The translations under genes were made by a program, and so were the position numbers. DNA of 64,000 bases, from contig NZ_FNIE01000002.1 in NCBI RefSeq assembly GCF_900103985.1, positions 558,001 to 622,000 on the forward strand, read 5' to 3'. Source of the stretch: Actinacidiphila guanduensis. Lineage in GTDB: Bacteria > Actinomycetota > Actinomycetes > Streptomycetales > Streptomycetaceae. Below, piece after piece: positions 42,545 to 51,958 of the stretch (its first letter is position 1; every line of letters starts with the position of its first letter). The notes beneath the pieces were generated by a model that ran no database searches, had not been told where the DNA came from, and saw only the letters and a list, made by a program, of their open reading frames with translations.

Positions 42545-44803
42545 ATGGCGAGGGGCTGGATATCCGAGACGTGGGACCGTGTCGTGGGCTCCGACCCCGG
42601 ACTCCAGCGGCTGCGCAGCGCCTTGGCGGCGGCCGTCGCGATGAGCACCGCGATGGCCCTGGAGTACGGCTACGGCCGGATCGACGACCGCGGCCCGCAG
42701 GGCACCCTCATCGCGATGATGCTCGGCACCGTCATGGCCATGATGGGCTCGATGGCCCTGGGTGACGGCAGCAGCGCCCGGGCCAAGGCGCGCACCGCCG
42801 CCTTCTTCCCGGTGGCGATCGGCGGCGGCATGGTCGTCGGCGTCCTGGTCGCCGGGCACACCACGGCCATGCTGGCCACGTTCGTGGCCGTGATGTTCGC
42901 CGCCGTCTACATCCGCCGGTTCGGGATGCCGTTCTTCTTCTACGGCTTCATGCTCTGGATGGGCTACTTCTTCGCCGCCTTCCTGGACGCGACGATGGCC
43001 CAACTGCCCTCCCTGCTCTTCGCGGTGGTGCTCGCCACCGTGTGGGTGACGCTGCTGATGACCACCGTGCTGCGCACCCACCCGCAGCGCACCCTGGCCC
43101 GGGTCCGGCGGGCCTACGGCGCCAGGGCCCGTGCGGTGGCCCGCAGTTGCGCCGATCTGCTTGCCGCCGACCCCCGCGACCCGCGCCGCCTGGCCCGGCT
43201 GCGGCGCCGGCTGCACTCGCGCCAACTGCGCCTGGCCGAGGCCGCGCTGGTGATCGAGGGCTGGTCCGGCACCCCGGCCGCGCTGCCCGCCGGCTGGTCC
43301 GGGGCCGCGGTGCGGCGCCGCGCCCTCGACGTGCACCTGGCGATCGACGCGATGGCCGCGGCCGCCGACGGCATGGCCGGCACCGACGCCCGCGACCTGA
43401 CCGCGGCGGCCCGTATCGCCACCTTCCTCGCGCAGCGCGACTACGTCGCCGCCGAGCGCGAGGCCCGCGCCCTGCTCGCAGCCGAGGACCCCGGTCCGGC
43501 CCGCGACATCGACTCCCTGGCCCGCCATCTGGCGACCGCCGCCTGGGAGTTCGTCACGGTCACCCGTCAGGCGGGCGTGCCGGACGCCGGGGTCGAGGGC
43601 GAGGAGGCGTTCCAGCCCGCGGTCGCCCTCGCGATGGGCGCGCTGCCCGGCTCGGCCGCGGTGGTCGCCGGCGGGGTCGCGGCCCGCAGCCGCTGGAACC
43701 CCGTGGCGCGGCTCTCGCTGCCCACCCGGCAGGCCGTCCAGGTCGCCGTCGCCGGCACGCTGGCGATCCTCGCCGGCCGCGAGCTCAACGAGGTGCGCTA
43801 CTACTGGGCGGTGCTGGCCGCGTTCATCGCCTTCGCCGGTACCGCGACCCGTACCGAGACGTCGATCAAGGCGGTCAACCGCGTCGTCGGCACGCTGGTC
43901 GGCCTGGGCGCGGGCATCGGGCTCGCGCACCTGACCGCCGGGCACACGTACTGGATCATCGCGGTGATCATCCTCAGCATGACCTGCGGGTTCTACGTGG
44001 TCACGCTCTCCTACGCGGCGATGATCTTCTTCGTCACGATCATGGTGTCCCAGCTCTACAGCGAACTCCACGAATTCTCGGCGTCGTTGCTGATGCTGCG
44101 GCTGGAGGAGACCGCGATCGGGGCGGCGATCGGGATCGGGGTGGCACTGGTCGTCCTGCCGACGAGCACGCGCGACACCGTCAACAGCGCCCGCACCGGG
44201 TACTTCACCGCGCTGGGCGAGCTACTGCGGGCGAGCGCGAAGCAGCTCGAAGCCGGCGGCGCCGCCGGGAGCGCCGAACTCGACGCGCGGATCCGGGTGG
44301 TGGACCACCGGCTGCAGCAACTCGCGCTCGTCGCCCGGCCGCTGACCCGCCCGCTCGTCTGGGGCAACGACCCGCGGCTGGTCCGGCACCGCCTCACCCT
44401 CTACGCGGCCGTCACCCGGCAGATCCGGGCCCTCGCGCTCGGCCCGCGCCGCGCCGCCGACCCGGCCCCCGCCCCCCACCTCGCCGCCGCCGCCTGCGCG
44501 CTGGCCGACGCCGCCACCGCGCTCGCGCTCGCCCCCACCCCCAAGAGCCGCCCCGAGCCCGCGGTCGAACGCGCCCTGCGCTGCGCCGAAGCGGCCCTCC
44601 GCACCGACCGCCCTGCCCCGGGCACCGTTCTCCCTCCGGTCACCCGCCCCCTGCACCGCCTCCGCCACCTCCTCCACGACCTCTCCGTCCAGTCCCCGAC
44701 CCAGGGCTCCGGAGGCCGGCCGTCCTCCGACAGCCGTGTGGTCGCCGCCCACCGCCCGGCCCCGGCCGCCGCCCGCTCCGCCGACGCGGACACCCCCTCG
44801 TAG
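42545..44803 (+). CDS. FUSC family membrane transporter
   Basis: A 752-residue inner-membrane protein of the FUSC/aromatic-acid-exporter-like superfamily. Two membrane blocks of about six spans each: the first at about 25-185 (LIAMMLGTVMAMMGSMAL, MPFFFYGFMLWMGYFFAAF), the second at about 400-550 (YYWAVLAAFIAFAGTATRTE, VVGTLVGLGAGIGLAHL, MIFFVTIMVSQLYSELHEF). Cytoplasmic helical domains follow each. Relatives export aromatic acids or other toxic compounds, so the divergent MarR regulator may sense the exported compound. ATG at 42545. Confidence 0.9.
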   Translation: MARGWISETWDRVVGSDPGLQRLRSALAAAVAMSTAMALEYGYGRIDDRGPQGTLIAMMLGTVMAMMGSMALGDGSSARAKARTAAFFPVAIGGGMVVGVLVAGHTTAMLATFVAVMFAAVYIRRFGMPFFFYGFMLWMGYFFAAFLDATMAQLPSLLFAVVLATVWVTLLMTTVLRTHPQRTLARVRRAYGARARAVARSCADLLAADPRDPRRLARLRRRLHSRQLRLAEAALVIEGWSGTPAALPAGWSGAAVRRRALDVHLAIDAMAAAADGMAGTDARDLTAAARIATFLAQRDYVAAEREARALLAAEDPGPARDIDSLARHLATAAWEFVTVTRQAGVPDAGVEGEEAFQPAVALAMGALPGSAAVVAGGVAARSRWNPVARLSLPTRQAVQVAVAGTLAILAGRELNEVRYYWAVLAAFIAFAGTATRTETSIKAVNRVVGTLVGLGAGIGLAHLTAGHTYWIIAVIILSMTCGFYVVTLSYAAMIFFVTIMVSQLYSELHEFSASLLMLRLEETAIGAAIGIGVALVVLPTSTRDTVNSARTGYFTALGELLRASAKQLEAGGAAGSAELDARIRVVDHRLQQLALVARPLTRPLVWGNDPRLVRHRLTLYAAVTRQIRALALGPRRAADPAPAPHLAAAACALADAATALALAPTPKSRPEPAVERALRCAEAALRTDRPAPGTVLPPVTRPLHRLRHLLHDLSVQSPTQGSGGRPSSDSRVVAAHRPAPAAARSADADTPS

Positions 44804-44827
44804 GGAACCTCCCGGGACGCCGGGCCG

Positions 44828-46087
44828 TCAGGCGGCCGGCGGCGCCAGCCACGCCAGCGCGGCGACGACGAGCGCGCGGACGCCTGTGTCCAGCGTCGGC
44901 TGGAGCACGGGGGCGAAGCGGGGGCTGTGGTTGACGGGGACGTCCGCGGCGAGGGTGCCGGCCCGCTCGGCCGCCGCGTAGGCGGCGGGGTCGGTGCCGC
45001 CGATCACCCAGAACGTGGAGGGAGCGCCGAGGGCACGGGGAATCTCGGTGAAGTCGTCGCTGGGCGTGAGGCGTTCGGCTCGGACCGCGTCCGCGAAGTG
45101 GCGGCCGAACGCGGCCGCCACCCGAGCGGTCGCCTCCGGGTCGTTGCGCGTGGCCGGGAAGGACGAGAGGTGCTCGATCTCCGGTTCGCGCGGCGCCCGC
45201 GAGGCCGCGCACTCCGCGCGCACCATCCGCCCGACCGCCTCGATCACCCGGGCGCGCACGTCCTCGTCGAACGCCCGCACGTTGACCAGGAGTTCGGCGG
45301 ACTCGGGGATGACGTTCGCGCCCTCGCCCGCGCGGATGCTCCCCACGGTGACCACCGCCTGCTCGGCGGCGGCGAGTTCGCGCGCCACGATCGTCTGCAG
45401 CCGCAGGACGACCATCGCGGCGAGCACCACGGGGTCGACCGACGCCTCCGGCTTCGAACCGTGGGCACCGCGGCCGTGCAGGACGACCCGCAGGGTGTCC
45501 GCGGCAGCGAGGAACGAGCCGGCCCGGGTGCCGACGTAGCCGGCCGGGGCGTGGAAGACGTGCTGGGCCAAGGCGATGTCCGGCGCCGGTATGCGCTCGG
45601 CGAGCCCATCGGCGATCATGGCGCGAGCCCCGGCACCGCTCTCCTCGGCGGGCTGGAAGAGCACGACGAGGGTGCCCTGCCACGCGCCTGGCGCGGCCGC
45701 CATCAGATGGGCGGCCCCCAGCAGGCAGGCCATGTGGACGTCGTGGCCGCAGGCGTGCATCACGGCCCGTCCCTCTGCCCCGTCCCCGCCTGCCCGGGAG
45801 GCGTAGGGCAGCCCGGTCCGCTCGCGGAGCGGGAGCGCGTCGAGTTCGGCTCGCAGCAGCACCACGGGGCCGGTGCCGTGGACAAGGACGCCCACCACCC
45901 CCGTACCGCCGATCCCGGTGGTGACCTCGTAGCCGCAGGCGCGCAGCTTGCCGGCGACCTCGGCCGCGGTGCGGTGCTCGGCGAAGCCGAGTTCGGGGTG
46001 GGCGTGCAGGTCGCGGTACCAGTCCTCCACATCGCCCCGAAGGGCGTCGAGGCCTGCCAGCACGGCGGAGGCCGCTTCGTCGGACAC
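44828..46087 (-). CDS. M20 family amidohydrolase
   Basis: A 419-residue zinc/manganese amidohydrolase of the M20D group (hippurate, N-acyl or IAA-amino acid hydrolases). Seen: HAHPELGFAEHRTA, LLRAELDALPLRE, MHACGHDVHMA, PAEESGAGA, and a dimerisation insert beginning GRGAHGSKPEASVDP; a final VNHSPRFAP carries the last metal His. Cytoplasmic. GTG at 46087 after GGGGAG. It is 45 bases downstream of the alpha/beta hydrolase gene on the same strand, likely one operon. Confidence 0.9.
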   Translation of the reverse strand: MSDEAASAVLAGLDALRGDVEDWYRDLHAHPELGFAEHRTAAEVAGKLRACGYEVTTGIGGTGVVGVLVHGTGPVVLLRAELDALPLRERTGLPYASRAGGDGAEGRAVMHACGHDVHMACLLGAAHLMAAAPGAWQGTLVVLFQPAEESGAGARAMIADGLAERIPAPDIALAQHVFHAPAGYVGTRAGSFLAAADTLRVVLHGRGAHGSKPEASVDPVVLAAMVVLRLQTIVARELAAAEQAVVTVGSIRAGEGANVIPESAELLVNVRAFDEDVRARVIEAVGRMVRAECAASRAPREPEIEHLSSFPATRNDPEATARVAAAFGRHFADAVRAERLTPSDDFTEIPRALGAPSTFWVIGGTDPAAYAAAERAGTLAADVPVNHSPRFAPVLQPTLDTGVRALVVAALAWLAPPAA

Positions 46088-46132
46088 GGCTGCTCTCCCC
46101 TTCTCTGTTCGCCCGGGTGGGGCTGCGATCGG

Positions 46133-46945
46133 CTACGGCAGGTCGCGGACGAAGGCGTCCAGCAGGTCGGCGAGGGGTCCGGGGCGGTCGAGCTGGACGG
46201 CGTGGCCGGCGCCGGGGACGACCTGCACGGCCCCGCGCCACAGGGTGGGAGCGGTCAGCGCCTCCAGATAGGCCAGGCTCACCAACTGCTCCTCGGCGCC
46301 GTGCAGCAGGGCCAGCGGGCGGTCGAGCCCCGCGACGAGGGCCGCCTCGTCCGCGAACCGCCCCTCGGCGATGCTGCGGGCCACGCCGCCGCGCACGCGC
46401 GGGTCGGTGGCGAGGATGTCGGCCACCAGGGGGCCGAGAGGGACGGCGGAGTCCGGAGCGAGCAGCCCGGCGGCGTAGGCGCGGGCCTCCTCGGGAGTGA
46501 TCGTCTCCTGGAAGCCGATGCCGAGCGGCCCGTCCGGCAGGTACGCCTGGGCGAAGGAGGCGCCGTCCCGCACCGGCGGCGTCCCGAACACGGCGAAGCC
46601 CGCCACGCGTTCACCGAGTGCCCCGGCGGCCTCCAGCACGGCGTGACCGCCCAGGCTCCATCCGACGAGGACGACATCCCGCAGGTCCGCCGCCCGGACG
46701 AAGGACGCGACCGCCGCGGCGAAACCGGGCACCGAGTAGTCGTCCGGATCGGCCGCCGGCGCGGCCTCGCCGTGCCCCGGCAGGTCCAGGGCGAGGCACC
46801 GGTACCGCGCGCCGAACGGACCGTCCAGCAGGGTCTGCCAGACGCGCGAGGAGGAGGAGTTGCCGTGGACCAGGACGACGGGCCGCCCCGTCCCGCTGCT
46901 GGCGCGGGCCGCACCCGGCACCCCAGGCACCTCGGACACGTGCAT
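46133..46945 (-). CDS. alpha/beta hydrolase
   Basis: A 270-residue alpha/beta-hydrolase-fold enzyme. Oxyanion strand VVLVHGNSSSSRVW, nucleophile elbow VGWSLGGHAV with Ser at about 100, and catalytic His in VPGAGHAVQLD near the C-terminus. There is a cap insertion between strands 6 and 7. Substrate unknown. The start is uncertain: ATG at 46945 is used, but GTG at 46939 has better spacing (9 bases) from GGGAG. First gene of a pair with the M20 amidohydrolase. Confidence 0.88.
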   Translation of the reverse strand: MHVSEVPGVPGAARASSGTGRPVVLVHGNSSSSRVWQTLLDGPFGARYRCLALDLPGHGEAAPAADPDDYSVPGFAAAVASFVRAADLRDVVLVGWSLGGHAVLEAAGALGERVAGFAVFGTPPVRDGASFAQAYLPDGPLGIGFQETITPEEARAYAAGLLAPDSAVPLGPLVADILATDPRVRGGVARSIAEGRFADEAALVAGLDRPLALLHGAEEQLVSLAYLEALTAPTLWRGAVQVVPGAGHAVQLDRPGPLADLLDAFVRDLP

Positions 46946-47034
46946 CAACTCCCGCTTCCCGCATCGGATTCACCGCTCGGCCGACCCTAACGGAGCGCCT
47001 GTAAAGGGCGCGTTGAGAGGCGGGCGGGGGAGGC

Positions 47035-47071
47035 CGGCGGGCACCGGCCGGCGCGGGATCGGTGCCCGCCG
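47035..47071. repeat. inverted repeat between the hydrolase and LytS genes
   Basis: CGGCGGGCACCG and CGGTGCCCGCCG form a perfect 12-bp stem with a 13-base loop in the 259-base divergent intergenic region. Confidence 0.6.
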
Positions 47072-47204
47072 CCGGGTGGGGCCGAGCCGAGCGGGCCCGA
47101 CCGCGTACCGGCGCGAAGGGCGCGCGGCGGGGCGCGGCCGGGCCGCACGGCGGCATCGCGCACCCCCTGCCCGAAGCGGGGAGCGGGGGTCATAATGCCG
47201 AAGC

Positions 47205-48386
47205 ATGGCCCCCCTGATCACCACCCTCTCCGCCGCCCTGGTGATCGCCGCCGCCGCTGCCGCCCTGTTCTGGCTGGTGCGCGGGCGCCGCGGATTCGGC
47301 ACCCCCGCCGACCGCGCCGCCTTCGCCACACTGCACTCCGCCTCGCTCGCCGCCCCGCCGCTGCGCGAGGGGCTGAACCCCGACTCCGCGCGGACCGCGG
47401 CCAAACACCTGCGCGCGCTGCTGGGCACGCCCGCCCTCGCCGTGATCGGCGACGGCACGCTGCTCGCGTGGGAGGGCCCCGGCCGCCGGCACGCCGCGCA
47501 GGCGGTGGAGCACGCGAAGGACGCCATGGAGGCGGGCCGGCCGTGGGTGGTGCCCGCGGAGGCGATCGACTGCGGGGACCTGGACTGCCCGGTGCGCAGC
47601 GCCGTCGTGGTGCCGCTGGTGGTCGACGGCCTCGTCGTCGGCGCGCTGTCGGTGTACGCGCGGCAGATCTCCGCGGGCCTGGTCCGCGCGGCCGGCGAGG
47701 TCGCGCACTGGGTGATCTCCCAGCTCGAACTCGCCGAACTCGACCGCTCCCGCACCCTGCTCATCGAGGCCGAACTGCGCGCCCTGCGCGCCCAGATCTC
47801 CCCGCACTTCGTCTACAACTCGCTGACCGCCATCGCCTCCTTCGTCCGCACCGACCCCGACCAGGCCCGCGAGCTGCTGCTGGAGTTCGCCGAGCTGACC
47901 CGCTACAGCCTGCGCCGGCACGGCGAGTTCAGCACGCTGGCCGAGGAACTGCACTCCGTGGACCGCTACCTGCGTCTGGAGCGCGCCCGGTTCGGCGCCC
48001 GGCTGCGGGTGGACCTGCTCATCGCGCCCGAAGTCCTGCCGGTGGCCGTGCCGTTCCTGTGCCTGCAGCCGCTGGTGGAGAACGCCGTACGGCACGGGCT
48101 CGGCCCGAAGCCCACCTCGGGCCGGATCACGATCCGCGCCGAGGACGCCGGCTCCGACTGCCGGATCAGCGTGGAGGACGACGGCGTCGGCATGGACCCC
48201 GAACAGGTGCGCGCCCAACTCGCCGGAAAGGGCGGTGGGGAGTCGCTGGGCCTGGGCAATGTGGACGAGCGGCTGCGGGCGGTCTTCGGCGACGACTCCG
48301 GCCTCGTCGTGGAGACCGCCAAGGGCGCGGGCACGAAGATCACCATCCGCGTCCCGAAGTACCGGAGCGGGGTGCACGCCCAGTGA
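47205..48386 (+). CDS. LytS-type sensor histidine kinase
   Basis: A 393-residue kinase. One N-terminal membrane helix (3-24), a GAF-like domain at about 50-175 (PALAVIGDGTLLAWEG, VRSAVVVPLVVDGLVVGALSVY), then the His_kinase domain with phosphoacceptor His in LRAQISPHFVYNSL at about 205 and an HATPase domain with LVENAVRHGL and EDDGVGMDPEQ. It lacks the multi-span 5TM-LYT input domain, so the signal is probably read by GAF in the cytoplasm. ATG at 47205, with CATAAT eight bases upstream. Its stop overlaps the response regulator GTG. Confidence 0.93.
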   Translation: MAPLITTLSAALVIAAAAAALFWLVRGRRGFGTPADRAAFATLHSASLAAPPLREGLNPDSARTAAKHLRALLGTPALAVIGDGTLLAWEGPGRRHAAQAVEHAKDAMEAGRPWVVPAEAIDCGDLDCPVRSAVVVPLVVDGLVVGALSVYARQISAGLVRAAGEVAHWVISQLELAELDRSRTLLIEAELRALRAQISPHFVYNSLTAIASFVRTDPDQARELLLEFAELTRYSLRRHGEFSTLAEELHSVDRYLRLERARFGARLRVDLLIAPEVLPVAVPFLCLQPLVENAVRHGLGPKPTSGRITIRAEDAGSDCRISVEDDGVGMDPEQVRAQLAGKGGGESLGLGNVDERLRAVFGDDSGLVVETAKGAGTKITIRVPKYRSGVHAQ

Positions 48387-49342
48387 ACCCGCTGCGTGTG
48401 CTCGCGGTGGACGACGAGCCGCCCGCCCTTGAGGAGTTGACGTACCTGCTGCGCGGCGACCGCCGGGTCGGCGAGGTGCGCGCGGCCGGCAGCAGCGACG
48501 CGGCGCTGCGGCTGCTGGAGGACGGCACCACCGACGCGGTGTTCCTCGACATCCGGATGCCGGGCCTGGACGGCCTGGACCTGATGCGGGTGCTCGGCCG
48601 CTTCGCCCAGCCGCCCGCGGTCGTCTTCGTCACCGCCTACGAGGACTTCGCGGTGGACGCCTTCGCCCTCAACGCCATCGACTACCTGCTCAAACCCGTC
48701 AGCCGCGAACGCCTCGCCGAAGCCGTGCGCCGGGTGGCCGCCCTGATCGACACCGGCCTGCCGCCGGGCGGCCCGGCGGACAGCGGGAGTTCGGCCCTCG
48801 GGCCGCCGACCGCCCCCGCCGGCACGCCGTCCGACCCGCGCGCCCCCGAGCGCATCCCCATCGACGTCGGCGGCGTCACCCGCTTCCTGCGCCGCGACGA
48901 GGTGGCGTACGTGGAGGCGCAGGGCGACTACGTACGCCTGCACGCCGCCGGCCGCGCCCCGCTCGTCCGCGTCCCGCTCGCGGTGCTGGAGGAGCGCTGG
49001 GCACCGTACGGCTTCCTGCGCATCCACCGCCGCTACCTGGTGTCGCTGCGGCACGTGGAGGAGCTGCGCTCGGACGCCGGGCACTGGACCGTACGGGTCG
49101 ACGGCGGCGAACTCCCGGTCAGCCGGCGGCACTCGCGCGAGCTGCGCGACCTGCTGCTCAGCTGGTCCGCGCAGCCCGAGCAGCCCGGCCGGGCCGACCG
49201 GCCGGGACCACCCGGGCAGCTCGGCCCGATCGACCGGTCAGGACCACCCGACCGGACACTGCCGCCCGGCCGGCCCGGGCCCTCCGACCTCCCCGGACCG
49301 CCCGGCCGCTCCGGCCCCGCAGGGCCCGGCGGTGCCCCGTGA
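48383..49342 (+). CDS. LytTR-domain response regulator
   Basis: A 319-residue regulator partner of the LytS-type kinase. Receiver domain 1-125: acidic pair D10/D11, phosphoacceptor D56 in AVFLDIRMPG, conserved Lys in YLLKPVS. LytTR DNA-binding domain at about 160-255 (RIPIDVGGVTRFLRRDEVAYVEAQGDYVRLH, FLRIHRRYLVSL). A Pro/Gly-rich tail of about 60 residues follows. LytTR proteins bind 9-bp direct repeats spaced by two helical turns; such an array lies at 51795-51908. The gene continues into the DUF485 gene by GTGA overlap. Confidence 0.94.
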   Translation: MNPLRVLAVDDEPPALEELTYLLRGDRRVGEVRAAGSSDAALRLLEDGTTDAVFLDIRMPGLDGLDLMRVLGRFAQPPAVVFVTAYEDFAVDAFALNAIDYLLKPVSRERLAEAVRRVAALIDTGLPPGGPADSGSSALGPPTAPAGTPSDPRAPERIPIDVGGVTRFLRRDEVAYVEAQGDYVRLHAAGRAPLVRVPLAVLEERWAPYGFLRIHRRYLVSLRHVEELRSDAGHWTVRVDGGELPVSRRHSRELRDLLLSWSAQPEQPGRADRPGPPGQLGPIDRSGPPDRTLPPGRPGPSDLPGPPGRSGPAGPGGAP

Positions 49343-49809
49343 CCGGCGGCGGGCAGCCCGCGCCCCCGCGCCGGGTCGCCGTCACCGCGCCCCGCCGCAA
49401 GCGGGCCGGCGGCTGGTCGGCCCGCGCGGCGGCCGCCGACCTGCACGCGCAGCCCCGGCTCGCCCAGGTCTACGCCCGCGCCATCATCCGCGACCAACTC
49501 CGGCTCGCCCTGGGCGTCCTGGCCGCACTCGTCGTCGTCCTCGGCGGCGTGCCCGCCGCCTTCGCCCTCGTCCCGGCGCTGCGCACGGCCGAACTGCTCG
49601 GCTTCCGGCTGCCCTGGATCATCCTCGGCTTCGTCGCCTACCCGGTGCTCGTCGCCGCCGCCGTGCTCCACGTACGCCACGCCGAGCGCGTGGAGCGGGA
49701 CTTCACCGACCTGCTCAGGAGCCCCGCCGAGGACCCGACGGCGCCCGCCGAAAGGGCTGTTCACGCCGAACGGCCCGAACAGGGCGTCGACGGCGAGGAG
49801 TCCGGGTGA
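49339..49809 (+). CDS. small two-TM membrane protein (DUF485-like)
   Basis: A 156-residue protein with a basic N-terminus and two membrane spans (about 56-77 and 93-112), the layout of DUF485 partners of acetate symporters such as YjcH. The charged ends face the cytoplasm. Its GTG overlaps the regulator stop and its own stop overlaps the symporter start, so it is made together with them. Probable accessory subunit; the exact family is inferred from context. Confidence 0.75.
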   Translation: MTGGGQPAPPRRVAVTAPRRKRAGGWSARAAAADLHAQPRLAQVYARAIIRDQLRLALGVLAALVVVLGGVPAAFALVPALRTAELLGFRLPWIILGFVAYPVLVAAAVLHVRHAERVERDFTDLLRSPAEDPTAPAERAVHAERPEQGVDGEESG

Positions 49810-51608
49810 ACCAGAGCCTCGGGATAGCCGCCCTGGTCGTCGTCCTGGCCGCCACGATCGGCGTCGGCGTCTACGGGTTGCGCCTGTCGCGCGCCACGTC
49901 CGACTTCTACGTGGCCTCCCGCGAGGTCTCCCCGCTGTGGAACGCCTCCGCGATCAGCGGCGAATACCTGTCGGCCGCCTCGTTCCTGGGCGTCGCGGGC
50001 CTGGTCATGGCCTACGGCGTGGACATGCTGGCCTATCCGGTGGGCTACGCGGCCGGCTACCTGGTGCTGCTGCTCCTGGTCGCCGCCCCGCTGCGCCGCT
50101 CGGGCGCCTACACCCTGCCGGACTTCGCCGAGGAGCGGCTGGGCTCGGCGGCGGTGCGGCGGGTCGCCAGCGTCCTGGTGGCCGTGATCGCGTGGCTCTA
50201 CCTCGTGCCCCAACTCCAGGGCGCCGGGCTGACGTTGCAGACCGTGACGGGGGCGCCGCGGTGGGCCGGGGCGGTCGTCGTCGCGGGCGCGGTGGTCGGG
50301 GTGTCGGCGGCCGGCGGCATGCGCAGCGTGACCCTGGTGCAGGGCCTGCACTTCTGGCTGAAGCTCACCGCCATCGCCGTGCCCGCCGTCTTCCTCGTCC
50401 TGGCCTGGCGCTCGGCCGGCTCCCCCGCCCTCACCGGCGACGACGTCCCCCGCTTCCCCCACGCCACGGTCGTGGCGCTGGACCAGCGCACCACCTTCGA
50501 CGTCACCGCCCCGCTGACGATCCGCGCCACCGGCGAACTCGACGGCCGCTCGTACGCCGCAACAGCCGTGCCGAGCAGGAGAGATGGCAGCACGGGCGTG
50601 CCCGTACGGCTGGGCCGCGGCGAGCACACCGCGGCCGCCGGGGCGCGGCTGGCCTTCCCGAAGGGCGCCGCCGTACCGCACCGGAAGGGGCTGCGGCCGG
50701 CCACCGGGGCCGCGTGGGCCCGGCCGCTGTCGGGCGCCGGCGGCCGCGCGCACCCGCTGTACGCGGTGTACTCGATCCTGCTGGCCACCTTCCTCGGCAC
50801 GATGGGCCTGCCGCACGTGCTGGTGCGCTTCTACACCAACCCCGACGGCCGCGCGGCCCGCCGCACCACCGTGCTCGTCCTGGTGCTGCTCTCCGTCTTC
50901 TACCTGCTGCCGCCGGTGTACGGGGCGCTCGGGCGGGTGTTCGCGCCGCAGCTGCTGCTCACCGGGCAGACCGACACCGCCGTGCTGGTGCTGCCGCAGA
51001 TCACCCAAGCAGGGGAGGCCGGGCGGCTGCTGGCCGCGCTCGCGACCGCGGGGGCGTTCGCCGCCTTCGTCTCCACGGCCTCCGGGCTCACCGTCTCGGT
51101 CGCCGCGGTCGTCTCGCAGGACCTGCTCAAGGGCTCGGCCCGCGGCTTCCGGCTGGCCTCGCTCGTCGCGGGCGTGCCGCCGCTGGTGATGGCGACCACG
51201 ACGGCGGGGCTGCCCGTGGCCGACGCGATCGGGCTCGCCTTCGCCGTCGCCGCCTCCTCCTTCTGCCCGCTGCTCGTCCTCGGCATCTGGTGGCGGGGGC
51301 TGACCGACCGCGGCGCGCTCGCCGGCCTGGTGGCGGGCGGCGGCCTCGCCGCGGTGGCGGTGGTCGTCACCAGCGTGCGCGGCCCCGGACACGGCTGGTC
51401 CGCCGCCCTGCTGGAGGAGCCGGCCGCCTGGACGGTGCCGATCGCCTTCGCCGTCATGGCGATCGGATCACTGCTCACCCGGCACCGGATCTCGGACGCG
51501 GCGGTGGACCGGGTGATGGTGCGGATGCACCTGCCGGAGGAGGTCACGGCCCAGGCGTACCCGCCGGTGCCGCAGGTGGACGTGCCGCCGCAGACGACGG
51601 GCGGCTGA
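49806..51608 (+). CDS. cation/acetate symporter (ActP-like, SSS family)
   Basis: A 600-residue sodium:solute symporter with about 13 membrane spans. Seen: ASREVSPLWNASAISGEYLSAASFLGVAG near the start (typical of ActP/MctP), LPDFAEERLG, FLGTMGLPHVLVRFYTNP and AAFVSTASGLTVSVAAVVSQD. A non-membrane insert at about 215-305, with beta-like segments, lies between spans and is longer than in E. coli ActP. Substrate is probably acetate or another short monocarboxylate. It is the fourth gene of the kinase operon; GTG start by overlap. Confidence 0.93.
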   Translation: MNQSLGIAALVVVLAATIGVGVYGLRLSRATSDFYVASREVSPLWNASAISGEYLSAASFLGVAGLVMAYGVDMLAYPVGYAAGYLVLLLLVAAPLRRSGAYTLPDFAEERLGSAAVRRVASVLVAVIAWLYLVPQLQGAGLTLQTVTGAPRWAGAVVVAGAVVGVSAAGGMRSVTLVQGLHFWLKLTAIAVPAVFLVLAWRSAGSPALTGDDVPRFPHATVVALDQRTTFDVTAPLTIRATGELDGRSYAATAVPSRRDGSTGVPVRLGRGEHTAAAGARLAFPKGAAVPHRKGLRPATGAAWARPLSGAGGRAHPLYAVYSILLATFLGTMGLPHVLVRFYTNPDGRAARRTTVLVLVLLSVFYLLPPVYGALGRVFAPQLLLTGQTDTAVLVLPQITQAGEAGRLLAALATAGAFAAFVSTASGLTVSVAAVVSQDLLKGSARGFRLASLVAGVPPLVMATTTAGLPVADAIGLAFAVAASSFCPLLVLGIWWRGLTDRGALAGLVAGGGLAAVAVVVTSVRGPGHGWSAALLEEPAAWTVPIAFAVMAIGSLLTRHRISDAAVDRVMVRMHLPEEVTAQAYPPVPQVDVPPQTTGG

Positions 51609-51794
51609 GCCGTCCCCCGCCGCGGTGACCTCGCGCGACGTCCTGCACGACTACGCCGGGCTTCCCGCCTTCGCCACGGGCGGCCCGAGGGGGAGCCAGT
51701 GCAGGGCGCCCAAGTGGGGCGCCGTGCAGGGGAGTCGGGGTCGAGCGGGCTCCTCCCGGCCGTCGTTGGGTGCCCAAACGAGCTGCCCCGCAGG

Positions 51795-51908
51795 CGCGTT
51801 CGGACCGGCGCGACACATGTTCGGCATTCTTCCGGAACCGTTCGGCGTCCCGCGGGGACCGTCCGTCGCATCGGCGGCACCGTCCGCCGCGCCGCGCGGA
51901 CCGCTCGG
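51795..51908 (+). promoter_or_regulatory. six-site phased array, candidate LytTR operator
   Basis: 9-mers at 51795 CGCGTTCGG, 51816 CATGTTCGG, 51837 ACCGTTCGG, 51858 ACCGTCCGT, 51879 ACCGTCCGC and 51900 ACCGCTCGG start exactly 21 bases apart (9 plus a 12-base gap). The third fits the LytTR consensus WMMGTTNRK at every position; others differ by one to three. The array ends about 45 bases before the -10. Confidence 0.65.
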
Positions 51909-51921
51909 CGACAGCGCGGTG

Positions 51922-51958
51922 CACACGCGTAGCTCCGTGTGACGGCTGCTCCTAGCGT
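51922..51958 (+). promoter_or_regulatory. satP-acs promoter and inverted repeat
   Basis: CACACG (51922-51927) and CGTGTG (51936-51941) flank the -35 position; TAGCGT at 51953-51958 is the likely -10, giving a leader of about 70 bases. Confidence 0.45.

Noticed and set aside
46949-47204. Small gene between the hydrolase and LytS genes
   Set aside because: Frames here are Arg/Pro-rich shadows; the interval is explained by two divergent promoters and a hairpin.
51625-51942. Open frame with a seven-residue repeat before satP
   Set aside because: All three plus frames show a period of seven residues because the DNA repeats every 21 bases; no start with a binding site. Explained better as an operator array.
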